64,000 nucleotides of DNA. It comes from Areca catechu. Its lineage: Eukaryota; Streptophyta; Magnoliopsida; Arecales; Arecaceae. How positions within the stretch are numbered: the stretch's first letter is position 1; every line of letters starts with the position of its first letter. This document shows positions 11,160-29,577 of this stretch, in pieces. The notes beneath the pieces are model-generated. The model ran no database searches and had not been told where the DNA came from. It worked only from the letters and a program-made list of their open reading frames with translations. Position numbers and translations under genes: made by a program. The DNA lies in contig CM038039.1 of NCBI GenBank assembly GCA_021397845.1, forward strand, positions 8,859,731 through 8,923,730, in the 5' to 3' direction.

Positions 11160-12480
11160 CTACCTTCTGCCTTCTATGAAACAAATTTATCCCTATTTAA
11201 CATTGTATCTCAAGTTTACCGTTGTTTCATTTTGTTATATTGATTCGTCCATTAAAAACAATATGTGATTCATTTTACCGTTGAATTGAATGTTAAAAGG
11301 AATCCAAAACCTGTCTATTAAAAAATGGAAAAAAAATTGTAGGTCCATTTTATCGTTAATTTGATCGTTAAAGGGAATCCAAGATCTATCTGTTAGAAAA
11401 CAAAAAAAAAATTCATAGATCTGTGATCCATTTTTTCTGCAACTTATCTTGTTCGTGTCCGTATAATTTATTTTACATATCCCGTGACCCATCATTCATT
11501 TTGATATATTTCAATCTGACCACTATTCGATCCATATATTTTGATATATTTTAATCTGAGATCGCTATTCAGTCCGATATATTTCAGTCCATATGCCCCC
11601 GTGACTCGTCTCCTCGTGATATATTTCAATCCGTATGCCCCCGTGACCTATCTCGCGGTCGTAGCCTCCTAGGTTTTAACTTAAAACACCGCTATTTTTG
11701 GGATTATGGAGCCGAGCCCCATGGCCGACGCCCGATGACTCCTTCCTCCTTCCTCGCTCAACCAGTTGCCCCATGGCCGATGCTCGATGGCTCCTTCGGT
11801 CCTTCCTCCCTCCTCCCTCCTCAGACTCATCTCTCCTCCCTTTGCATTCCTAGGAGGTCCTCATCTTCTCGGCCCTTCCTTCTGATTGTGTCATGGCCAT
11901 GCGCCTCTTACTTCCCAGCGACAATGCCAATGTTGATGTCGACAGATTTACAAGAAAGCAAGCAAATAGGTTGACTCCCCTCTCCTTCTTCTTCCTCTCG
12001 AGTCATGATATTGAAAATTTTAAAAAAAAAATTAGGGCTTCTCCGGGATGGCTGTATCGATACCTAATCCGATCAGAATGAAGCCTGGATAATCGAGATG
12101 GAAGTCGGAGGAATGTTTCGAGATCCCGCACCCGTTTCCTGGACCGAAAACTTAGAGGTACGGGATGGCTGGGAAGGCCCCCATCCCAGCAGGACTTAAA
12201 TCCTTATAGAAACCATTCAGTATAAGATTAGCCCGGTAACATTGCTGGCTCAACGAAATAGGCCAGTATGAAATCTGAAACATAAACATCTACATCAGTT
12301 CGTCTCAGCAGTCGGTCATGCACAACTTTACTGCCTGTAAGTTTCTATTTTACCATTGCAATTCGATGCGATGCTTCGCTACAAGACTCTGGAAGAAAAA
12401 TAACAAAGCCAGCAACGTCCACGTTCAATTTTAAGCCAACGCATCAGTTGCTTAAAAAATATCATGTGCGGTACATTGAT
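11160..12480. other. intergenic DNA, no gene recognised
   Basis: AT-rich DNA holding two diverged copies of a segment of about 90 bp (near 11250-11420, sharing GGAATCCAA and a long A run). Repeated ATATATTTCAATC motifs lie at 11490-11640. A partly repeated GC-rich stretch (CCCCATGGCCGA at about 11716 and 11770) follows. The short ORF 11735-11974 lies in that repeat and has no recognisable domain. Confidence 0.5.
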
Positions 12481-12777
12481 TGAATACAATACAATACAAT
12501 GGTACTGCCTTTGTTGCCTATGGTTCAGTAAGAAAGTCTAAAACAAAAAGGCCAGAGATCATGATAACCGTGCAAATGCTGCAATCCATGAAGGCAGCAG
12601 TCAAGGCTTTCTGGAAAACCAGGCCAATCTCCTGTGCATTACCTATATTATTAGCAAAACCAAATTCCTCTTGCCTTGTACTCCTTGCTTCTTCCCCTTC
12701 TTTAATGTGACTTTCTCGGCTTGGTGATAGCTGCCCTGTGATGACCGTTGCGTCTTAGCAACACTAGAAAAAGTGGC

Positions 12778-13238
12778 CTAAGGTCCAGTATGCTTTCCAA
12801 CATTTAATGGCCATGGGTGGACATAACTACTAAAAGGGCTACAGCGACAGGAACGGATATTCTCAGAATCTGAGATGGCATGACTGATCTGCTTGGATGT
12901 CAAGACTTGGTGACTCATTGGCGAGTTTACACATGCAGCTCTATCAACCACTTGATCTGATGATCTCTGAGCAACTGGAGCCTGCAATCTTACCATCTTG
13001 CTCTGCATTAGCTAGTTGCAGCTTCCTTTCTCTTCTCACCTTTTTGAAATCTTTTGCCCATATTTTGCGAATTCGCTGCTTCTCTCATGTCTGCCGAGTT
13101 CTCTGTTTGCATGGCGTTCAGGAAGTAGTTCTGCTCTATCATCCTCCACTGCAGTACCGAAGGTTTGATCAATTGGTTGATGTTCGCGTGCATCATCGTG
13201 ATGGAGAATATCTGCAAAACATCATAACGTTCATGCAC
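12778..13238 (-). other. unassigned pair of abutting ORFs
   Basis: A 76-codon ORF (13238-13008) ends in TAATG, whose ATG opens a second 76-codon ORF (13008-12778). The first is Met/Gln/Lys-rich near its end (MGKRFQKGEKRKEA); the second is Ser/Arg/Cys-containing. No family is recognised. The abutting frames look more like one reading frame split by a single indel, or exons of a decayed gene, than two genes. It may equally be chance. Confidence 0.2.
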
Positions 13239-13539
13239 ATGCTATGCATGCTTGTAACTTGGGAGGATTTCTCGAGACCTTCAAAGTAGTCGTCAGCACT
13301 AATTTTCTAATAGTGATGCACAAGTCTACCAGGGATAACCAGGCTGGTTCTCCCCTCAACGAAAATAAATAAATAAATAGATGGCTCCTTCCAACTATAT
13401 AGTTTTATCCCCCAAAAAAGGATCATACTTCGAAAATGAGAGAGAGGCACGATCCTGCATGCCCTCTGCATGACTGGAATGCATCACGCTTCTTTTTGGG
13501 TTAACCAAGTTGCATATGGAGCGCTGCAGGTGCCAACTA

Positions 13540-13795
13540 GTGCAGTTGCTGAAGTCTTTGAGGGGGTTGGTACTTGGTATGACGGATTGGGGTTCAAGTC
13601 CCGCCCCTCACCCTGATTTGGGCAAAGATTTTTCCGATCCTAGTTCCCAAAAAGAAGTGGTAAAGAGGGCACATTTAGCATGGAAATAAGGACTTTGGTT
13701 GGAGTCCAGCCACCACCCAGATATCGGCCAGGATTTTTCCAATCCCAGTTCTTAAAAAGAAGTGGTCTTCCACCCAAAAAAAAAAAGGAAGTGGT
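13540..13795 (+). mobile_element. SINE-like fragment with a tRNA-type B box
   Basis: GGGTTCAAGTCCCGCC near 13592 matches an RNA polymerase III B box. It is followed by a downstream motif (GATTTTTCC...AGTTC..AAAAAGAAGTGG) present twice, near 13630-13660 and 13732-13765. An A-rich tail lies at 13778-13790. It does not fold into a credible tRNA. The family is not named. Confidence 0.4.
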
Positions 13796-14229
13796 GAAGA
13801 GGGCACAGTTAGCATTGAGATAAATACTGCAGCTTCTTAAATATCTTTCCTATAACAGATAGAAATACCATAACTTCTGGTGGGTGCAAAAGATGGACTC
13901 TAAATCTTAGTGATAATGCACTCATAAAACATCATAACCATTTCTTTTCATTTCAAGCATTACATAAGCTCAGATATGAAGTAATGAGAATCCGATCAAG
14001 GATGCGGCTGGCGTGGTCCATTTGGACCTGGTCCAAGTAATAATTACAAGGTGAAGAGAGCGGTTCATGTACATCACCGCTACCCCCATGCTTTGGATCG
14101 GCTAGTGCAATGCACCAAGATCTTGCACTACAATAAAATCCATGCTAATCAATCATCGAGCACTATAATGGCTTAGCCAGCATTTTCTTAGAGATAGAGA
14201 AGATTTTATAAGAGATATATATACTCCCG

Positions 14230-14258
14230 ATCTTAGCCAAAAGGCCGAGAAAGAACGA
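14230..14258 (-). pseudogene. U2 snRNA-like 5'-end fragment
   Basis: The minus strand reads TTTCTCGGCCTTTTGGCTAA followed by GATC. This is the highly conserved 5' end of spliceosomal U2 RNA. After GATC the match fades to an AGTATATATATCTCTTATAA stretch loosely resembling the branch-site-binding region. No plant snRNA upstream element (TCCCACATCG type) is seen. A decayed, retro-copied U2 fragment is the likely explanation. Confidence 0.5.
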
Positions 14259-14501
14259 GCGAAATGAAAGAAAAAAAAAAAAAAGTATGTAACCATGAGA
14301 CAGCTTTGGGCTACAATCATCATCTTATAAATACGCTTGCTTTTGATCATATGACTTCTCTGCGTTCTCCTAACCAGAAAATAAACTAATTGGAGTGCGC
14401 TTCTTTTAGTTGAATGGTGCACTTTTATTTTAAAACATAGAGTGCCCTCCTAAACAAGCGTCGACGAGTCCAAGAGCTAGTACAGAAGGTTTAAAAATTA
14501 T

Positions 14502-14538
<37 letters not shown>
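14502..14538. repeat. poly(A) tract
   Basis: A nearly pure A run of about 30 bases, preceded by ATTTAATTT. Simple sequence; it may be the tail of a retroposed element on the plus strand, but none is recognised upstream. Confidence 0.7.
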
Positions 14539-14540
<2 letters not shown>

Positions 14541-15249
14541 AAGATAAGAGTATCAAAGTTTAGTCTCATTTTACTAGAAAAATTATTTCCATTCAGAATT
14601 CTCTTTCTTCTACCCTTACATTCCTTGCAATTACGAGGAACAATAATAATAAAACAAAGAAGAACATCACATGCCGAGAAGCTCTAAAATGAATAGGACT
14701 CAAGGCAAAGCCATCCTTTAGGAACATTGAATCCCTCCGATGCTGGTAGATTGCGCAATATTATTTCATTGGAGACAAGTTGCAGGAGGAGAAGCAAATC
14801 TTTATGCCAGACCAACTTTGTTATGTTTAGGTTGACAAGTAGAAGGATATCATACCTGCTCAGTTGCATTAAAAGTTACTCTGAAACCTAGCCAACTCTC
14901 TGCCTACTAAAATCAAAAGGTATGCTCAGATTAGTGAGAAACTATTCAAGTATTCGCAAAAAATAATTCAATCAGCTGTCACCATGTGATCTCACAGGTG
15001 TCCATCACTAATTTTCTTTATGGAGTTACAAAAACAAACAGAGTAAAACATCAAACAAAATCAAAGGCTGGCTCATTCAAATGGATAAAAGCAAGCTACA
15101 TCCAGTCCTCACCTAGCATACAACCGAACTGCTGAGAACCCACTCAGTTGAAAATAGTAAAGAATACGTCTGGCAAAAGAAAAGTTCTTCAAGTCAAACA
15201 CATGGAACATCTTTGGGATGATCAAGTCACCAAGCTAGTTACAGTAATA

Positions 15250-15795
15250 TCTCAGAGAATTAAAAATTTTAAAAAAAACTTTTAACATATGTATAACTTA
15301 ACATCCACACCTGAGCTATGTGAATTGAAAATTAATTTCAAGGACCAACTCAGAGAGCCCCGGGAAGCATAGGGAAAATTGACAGACCTGCTACTGGTTT
15401 CAACCTTCCAGATAGTAGCGTTCACTGTAATAAAATATAATAAAGATACAATAAACACACTTTCTACTAGAAATCTTGGGCATAAAGTTGCAATGGGCGT
15501 GGACAGCCATAATGCTTGTGTTTTCTCTTTTGAATGGACCATGTGTATATAAACGAGATATCTTGCTTGCTATCGCTGCTTCCTCATTCTTGAATAACAA
15601 CAATAATTCATAATAAAAGCCTCTGTGAGATTTGTTTAAACCACAAGCAGAAGCATCAACAGCAGCAGCAAAAACTCCATGGAAAGAATCGAAGGATACC
15701 TCTCCGTCTACCAAAACTCTTTTATAGGACACTTCTACACAACAAAGACTGCAGCAGACAAGCATCGCTACCAGCTGATGTAATGGTTATTAAGA
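15250..15795 (-). other. probable 3' untranslated region of the PP2A gene
   Basis: This lies downstream of the PP2A stop codon. It contains open but non-conserved frames (for example 15765-15400) with no recognisable domain, as expected for a long plant 3' UTR. The transcript end is not determined. Confidence 0.4.
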
Positions 15796-23688
<7,893 letters not shown>

Positions 23689-23807
23689 CTTGCCCACCCA
23701 CCCTTCCTCTGTTCACGCACACAAGATCCGCGGCGGAGGCCGATCGCAAGGACGGAATCGGCCGAAAATGGGTCGGAGTAGCACGGCGCCGTGCCGGAGA
23801 GGGGACG

Positions 23808-23877
23808 CTACTCGGATCGAAACATCTCGGCGGGCGATCGGTGGGGAATTAGGGTTGGGGTTAGGGTTAGGGTTGGG
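23808..23877 (-). promoter_or_regulatory. telo-box-like repeats and a tiny upstream ORF before PP2A
   Basis: On the minus strand, AACCCTAACCC-type repeats at 23848-23877 match the telo-box motif of plant housekeeping promoters and leaders. Just downstream, ATG 23825 opens a five-codon ORF ending TAG at 23808 (MFRSE). It would be an upstream ORF if the leader starts above it. The transcription start is not known. Confidence 0.5.
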
Positions 23878-24019
23878 AGAGAGAAGGGGGAAGGGGAAGG
23901 GGAGGGGAAGAAGGGAGGAGGAACCAAGAGCTGGTCCCGGGTTTCGTTTGATCATTCCTCGCAGCGTCTGTTTTCTTTTTTTTTTTAATTTGGACGGAGT
24001 TGGCTGCACTTCTCGGAAT

Positions 24020-24641
24020 TTTAAATAAAATAACTCTGGAAAAATAAGAAAATCCGTTACGCTAACGCGCGGAGTTGAGTACGGCAGTACATTTCCGACC
24101 AAATCCGGGAGAAAACGGACGGCCTGATTTTCAGGAGTTTAAGATTATGATCCTCCGCGAGTAATCGTAGTGTTTCTCGGTCGATAGGTAGAGGAGAACG
24201 GGAAAGTGACATCGAACGGCAATTCAGACGACGGAGGGATTAGGGAGCCGTGGTCAAATCTTGATGTGCTCCCCCACATTCATTCCCCAGGACTTACAAA
24301 ACGGACCTACAACCGCTTATTTTTATATGAAAAATTTTAATTTTTTTATGAATCAATTTATTTATATTCCGGTGCTTCTATGAAAAGATAAATTATTTTT
24401 TATAAATAAAAATTATTTTTTCATAAACCAAAAAAATATTTTTTTATCTTATATCAGTATATCCTTAATCATATAATAATATTATATCATATATAAAATA
24501 ATCTAATATATTATTATATTATTATAATTAATATATTATTATAAAATAATTTATCATTTTATAAGATATTATAATATATTATAAGATATATAACATAATT
24601 TAGTATATGATATATAATATTATAGTAAAATAAAAATATTT
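24020..24641. other. PP2A upstream region, AT-rich, no gene
   Basis: The distal promoter or intergenic segment turns into an extremely AT-rich stretch with many TATATA and ATATTA motifs (24330-24641). Element D inserted at its right side. No ORF or RNA gene is seen. Confidence 0.5.
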
Positions 24642-24646
24642 AGGTT
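24642..24646. repeat. target-site duplication of element D, left copy (AGGTT)
   Basis: AGGTT directly precedes the LTR and is repeated at 36207-36211. It is the 5-bp duplication expected for gypsy integrases. Confidence 0.9.
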
Positions 24647-25690
24647 TGTTGCTGCAACTTCACCCGGACCAGGCCTGGATGGCTGGACTGGAGCGCTCTT
24701 TCCCGGTTTACCTGCAACAAAGTCTCCAAGGACCGGTAGTGTTCCGACAGAGGACATTCCGATGCTTAAATTAGCGGGAGCTTGAAAGCAACAGAATGGA
24801 GAAATCAAAGAGGCAGCATATGGAGAAGGAAAAGAGTGATAGTGCTTGTCTTAGCTTGCTTACCACCTTGTGCCCCCAGTTTACCTTACATAGGTGCGGA
24901 ACAGTGCCAAAATTGTTAGGGGTAAAGCCTAAAAAGACTGATCTACCCCTAGAAAAATTCGGAGAGTGGCCATGTGGTGCCAAGATAGGACAATGTCGTG
25001 GGAGTAGTGGAGTAGTGGTGCTGATATGGCAGGAGTCTGTTATAACAGAATTCTGATATCAGCTGGAGGAGGCTTCTGGAGTTATTAAGATCCTTGGAGC
25101 AGGTTGGTCAGATCTCGCAGAAATGTGTCGCTCGAATCTCTACTTCAATGTATCAGTCGGACCTCAGAAGGAGAGCGTTCATCGGAGCTTCAGCAGGGGA
25201 GGCCGGCAGGACATCAGCAGAAGTGGGTCGCTCGGACCTCCACTTCAGTGGGTCAGTTGGACCTCAGAAGGAGAGCGTCCGTCGAAGCTTCAGCAGGGGA
25301 AGGTTAACTGAACCTCAGCAGAAGTGGGTCGTTCGGACCTCTACTTCAGTGGATCAGTCGGACCTCAGAAGGAGAGCGTCCGTCGGAGCTTCAGCAGGGG
25401 AAGGTCGACCGGACCTCAGCATAAATGGGTCATTCAGACCTCTACTTCAGTCGGTCAGTCGGACCTCAGAAGAGAGCATCCGTCGGAGCTTCAGTAGGGG
25501 AAGGTCGACCGGACCTCAGCAGAAGTGGGTCGTTCGGACCTCTAATTCAATGGGTTAGTTGGACCTCAGAAAGAGTGGGTCCGTCAGAGCTTCAGCGAGA
25601 GAAGGTTGCTCGGATGTCCGCGAGAGCAGCCCGGTCGGACCTTAGAAGATATGGCGGTCTGGTTCGATGTTGGGCTGGTTGGGTATAACA
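24647..25690 (-). repeat. 3' LTR of element D (1044 bp), with 101-bp internal repeats
   Basis: It contains about five tandem copies of a 101-bp unit, with the landmark AAGTGGGTCG or a variant near 25120, 25221, 25322, 25423 and 25523. The TATA box of the 5' LTR is degraded here (TATGTAAGG on the minus strand near 24885). The end facing the antisense gene is ATAACA at 25690. Confidence 0.9.
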
Positions 25691-25708
25691 GTTGCCCCCC
25701 TTGCTTTT
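25691..25708 (-). other. polypurine tract of element D
   Basis: The minus strand reads AAAAGCAAGGGGGGCAAC immediately before the 3' LTR. This is the plus-strand priming site expected at that position. Confidence 0.65.
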
Positions 25709-26143
25709 GGCCTTCAAGCGGTTCTACAGCTTCGAAGGACGAGAGCATTATTTGGCATTTAATGCATCGATCCTTGAAATGATTGCGAATCCGATCCGGC
25801 GTGTTGCGACCGGCCACCTTCTACTCCGAAATCCTGCCCGTAGGACAAGTGTCAACACCACATTGAAAGCAATGGCAGGGAAGCAGTTAATGCTAGTAAG
25901 GCATAATGATGGGCTGCCAGCCTGAAACGCCCGTCCATCGGGTTCCTGACGCGATGTGGCAAAATCTGAGTGGTTGGCACAATGTCCGGGGTTGCTTATC
26001 CGCCACTGGTTGGGCGGTTATGCGGATCATGATGGGGCACGATCCAGCACGTCCCATCGGCTTCTCCGTAAGATTGGGAGATCGCATCATCTGATGGTGG
26101 ATCGCGATGCTCGAGGGGCGCTGGGAAGCGGCCCCTCAGCATC

Positions 26144-26150
26144 TATAAAA
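26144..26150 (+). promoter_or_regulatory. TATA box of the antisense gene of element D
   Basis: TATAAAA lies about 155 bp before the antisense ATG at 26300, inside the 3' untranslated part of the retrotransposon and on the strand opposite to gag-pol. Element A has a similar box at 625. Confidence 0.55.
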
Positions 26151-26299
26151 GGAGGGGGAGGAGGCCTTGAGGAGTCTTCCACTGCATTTGCGCTCGAGGA
26201 GAAAGAACCCCCCTCCTCCGCTGCCTCGCTCCATTAGGAAACCAGAACACCATGACAGTTTCCTGCCTGTCCCTTCTTTCATCTCCAACTTCCATTAGG

Positions 26300-28387
26300 A
26301 TGGCCTCCAACAGCCGGAGCTCGACCGTAGGGAACCGGGCCCGGCAACATTCCATCAGAGATGACCCGGGAGAGGGTAGAGAACCTTAGGGTCGTGTATA
26401 ATATTCCGACCACTTTGCATCTGACCATTCCGACCTGAGAGAGGAGGGTAAACGGCCCACTGAACTTAGGAGCCCTTTCGGTGTACGAAGATCACCTTAA
26501 AGCTGGCCTTCGATTCCCTCTTTCCCCTTTCTTCGTCCAAATTTTCAACTTTTACAGAGTTATCCCTTCGCAACTGACCCCTAACAGCATTCAGGTGATC
26601 TGTGGCTTCATGGTCCTCTGTCAGAGGGCCAGAGTTGAGCCGAGGTTGTCTCAATTCGGCAACTTCTTTCTTCTGAAAAAAGACTTCCGAAGCCAGGAAT
26701 GGTGGATGTTCAGTCCCCGCCCTGGTCAGAAGATACTAGGAGGGCTTTCGTCGGCTATTCATGGATGGAAGTCTCGATACTTCTTTGTAGATAGCCTAGA
26801 ACCTTGGGGTTTTGAACCAATGTGGAGAGAGCCCAGGCTAAAAGCGATGGATGGGAGGAGAGTGTTGAGGGCCGACAAGGCCGATTTCAATAAGGTGGAC
26901 GGAGAAGATCCGATGTTTATACACGACTTGCTCTGAGAGGAGAACCTCTCTTCCTTGTTGGGATCAGCCAGCAGTAAGGCTTAGGTAGGGTAGCAACTGT
27001 TTGTCGTAGGTCTTCAAATATTCTGTTGGCTTTGTTTCCTTGCTAATGACCCTGACCTTGTTTGACGGCAGGTGCAAAGATGAAGCCTAACCGGGCAACC
27101 ATTTTGGCACGAGTGGCACAGAGAAGGGATGTCCGTATTACTGAGCCGACGTCCAGGAGGCCGAAGAGGCAACGGACGGAATAGCCAGCATCCGAAAGGC
27201 CAAAAAAGCGATGGACGAAGGAGCCGTCCACTACTATCGTTTCAGTAGAGTCCGACAACCACGTGCTGTTGTCGGCTTGCCAAGTGGCGAGGGTACCGAA
27301 GCATTCATCCTCGATCGGGCAGTCAGTCGCCCAGACGGAAGAAGACCAATCACTGCCGACCGAAGCAGAGACATCCCCAACCTCCTCGCTCATCGAGCTG
27401 ATCGAGGAGATTTCCTCGATGGCCGGAGGGGAACAAGTGGCCGAAGGACAGGCAGCTGATAGGGGGAGGCCAGCGAAGCCAATGATGAGGAGCATCAGAA
27501 ATGGCACGCCATTCATGATGCCGAGCATGTCAAAGACATGCTCAAAAGGGCCATCACGGACGTCGATCGGCGATCAATGAATGAGGCCGCCATGAGTTCC
27601 TTTCATCACATAATGGGGGTAAGTCACCCGTATCCGAGCCTTTAGCCTTATTGTCTGTAAATCACTAGCATTGTCTTAATGTTGGCAGCTCCTTCAAGAC
27701 ATCTTACTAATGGACGACGGCCTGGGCGAGCTGCTATTCCTGAAAGAGCGCTCGGCCAAGACGGTCGAGGAGGTGGAGGCGGACAGGGTCGTGGTGGAGG
27801 TGGCACGGAAGATCGCCGAGGAGGGGTTGTTTGCCTATTGGGTAGAGGCAGAGACCCTCAAGAAGGAGGCAGAAGGCCTGCGAGGTCAGCTGGCTGACTA
27901 GGGAGCCAGTTTAAAAAGGAAGAAACAAAGGTTGAAAGCCCTGGCCCGCCAGTTGAACGAAGAGGAGGGATGCCTGGCCGAGTCCGAGAGGCGCTCGAAG
28001 GGCCACCAGGCAGAGGCAAAGAGATACAAGGGTTTGCTAAAGAAAACCCAGTAGCTAATGGCGACGGCTACCGAAGTGGCCGTGAAGAAGTATAAGGCCT
28101 CTGGCGAATTCACAGAGGAGATGAATGAGGCCGGCACAGTCAGCTTCAACTACGGGTATGAAGAGTGCCTGGCAAAGGTAAATGATGTGTTTTCTGAGCT
28201 CGACCTCGCCTTCCTACAACCGCCAAAACAAGTAGAAGAGGAAGGCGCGGAAGAGGAGGCAGACCTGACCGACAGAGGGGTCGGACCCCCGGCTGAAGCT
28301 GGCATAGAGGAGGCCGAAGCGGGTGCCCAGGCCGAAGCCGAGGCGGGAGGGGTTATCGTCCCAGTCGGAGCTCCGGGAGAGGCCTAG
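26300..28387 (+). pseudogene. antisense gene (aORF) of element D, three exons, decayed
   Basis: ATG 26300 (MASNSRSSTVGN) starts the frame; a frameshift near 26350-26400 precedes a long open domain (about 26364-26936). That domain contains GLRFPLSPFFVQIFNFYRV and resembles the putative plant transposon protein domain known from Tat antisense ORFs. A TGA at 26936 lies just before likely intron 1 (26974-27071). Exon 2 carries a basic nuclear-localisation-like patch (SRRPKRQR). Intron 2 is 27619-27688 (GTAAGT...GGCAG). Exon 3 starts LLQDILLMDD, runs through a charged coiled-coil-like region and ends after FTEEMNEAGTVSFNYGYEEC at 28387. Function is unknown. Confidence 0.65.
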
Positions 28388-28486
28388 GGGGTCGAAGTCA
28401 AAGCCATACCTATATCTCCAGTGGGTCAGACCTAAGATGTTTGTAAAGGTCTGACCTTCTTTTGTAAAAAACTTCCCTTATAATAT

Positions 28487-28492
28487 AATAAA
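28487..28492 (+). terminator. poly(A) signal of the antisense gene of D
   Basis: AATAAA in a TA-rich context, 100 bp after the antisense stop codon and before the first tandem array. Use as a signal is inferred from position. Confidence 0.5.
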
Positions 28493-28589
28493 ATTTCTTT
28501 TTGTCACATCTCCTGCGTACGTCTTTGTATGTGTGGGTCGGTCGGATTGACCAAAGTTCCTTCTTTTAAAATGTTTCTAAGTATCGACG

Positions 28590-29000
28590 GTCGGCTGGAT
28601 GGGACCGTGACACTCCGAAGGAGCTGCTGGATGGTAGCTTAGTCCGAAACTAGGCATTTAGGAACTTTTCTAAGTGTTGGTCCGTCGGCTCGTCCGAACT
28701 TGAAACCTCCAAAGTGGCTGTCGGACAGTAGCTCAGTTCGAACCTAGATACTTAGAAATTTTTCTAAGTGTTGGTCCGTCGGCTCGTCCGAACTTGAGAC
28801 CTCCAAAGTGGCTACCGGACAGTAGCTCAGTCCGAACCTAGACACTTAGGAATTTTTCTAAGTGTTGGTCTGTTGTCTCGTCTGAACTTGAGACCTCCGA
28901 AGTGGCTGCCGGACAGTAGCTCAGTCCAAACCTAGACACTCAAGAATTTTTCTAAGTGTTGGTCTGTCGACTCGTCCGAACTTGAGACCAGATCTCCATG
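28590..29000. repeat. 93-bp tandem repeats with a conserved hairpin
   Basis: About four copies with the landmarks GTTGGTCCGTCGGCTCGTCC and CAGTAGCTCAGTCCGAAC. Each contains an inverted repeat ACACTTAG...CTAAGTGT around a T-rich loop, near 28650, 28747, 28842 and 28937. Confidence 0.85.
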
Positions 29001-29023
29001 TGGATCGTTTTGAAGCTATCATC

Positions 29024-29557
29024 GACCGAAGTCAGATTTTCGGGAATGGGCTATCCTAGAGCCTCTGCCGACCGGAATCAGACTTTCGGAAGTGGGCTGT
29101 CCTAGAGCCTTTGCCGACCGAAGTCAGACTTTCGAAAGTGGGCTACCCTAGAGCCTTTACCGACCGGAGTCAGACTTTCGGAAGTGGGCTACCCTAAGCC
29201 TTTACCTACCGGAGTCGGACTTTTAAGAGTAGGCTGTCCTAGAGCCTCTGCCGACCGGAGTCGGATTTTCGGAAGTGGGCTGTCCTAGAGCATTTGCTGA
29301 CTGGAGTCGGACTTTCGGAAGTGGGCTATTCTAGAGTCTCTACCGATCGGAGTCGGACTTTCGGAAGTGGGCTTTCCTAGAGCCTCTGCCGACCGTAGTC
29401 GGACTTTCAGAAGTGGGCTGCCCTAAAGCCTTTACCGACCAGAGTCAGACTTTCGGAAGTGGGCTGCCCTAGAGCCTCTACCGATCGGAGTCAGACTTTT
29501 GGAAGTAGACTGCCCTAGAGCTTCTATCGATCGGAGTCGGACTTTCAGAAGTGGGCT
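29024..29557. repeat. 46-bp minisatellite, about 12 copies
   Basis: The unit starts GACCGGAGTCGGACTTTCGG and ends CCTAGAGCCTCTGCC. It occupies the space between the pol and antisense-gene poly(A) signals of D. Confidence 0.9.
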
Positions 29558-29577
29558 GATAGAAAAAGTGATGGCCT

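Noticed and set aside
13565..13630. A tRNA gene
   Set aside because: Only the B-box/T-arm-like string is good; no acceptor or anticodon stem pairs. A SINE-like origin fits better.
15282..15765. A 121-codon ORF downstream of PP2A as a separate gene
   Set aside because: It lies directly after the PP2A stop on the same strand with no domain; 3' untranslated sequence is the simpler reading.
23848..23877. Interstitial telomere array
   Set aside because: Only about four imperfect units in a gene leader; a telo-box promoter motif is more likely than a chromosome-end relic.
25094..25688. Plus-strand ORFs rich in SRTSEGER-type repeats in the D LTR, and similar ones at 35479-36204
   Set aside because: They are translations of the 101-bp LTR repeat in several frames; not protein-coding.
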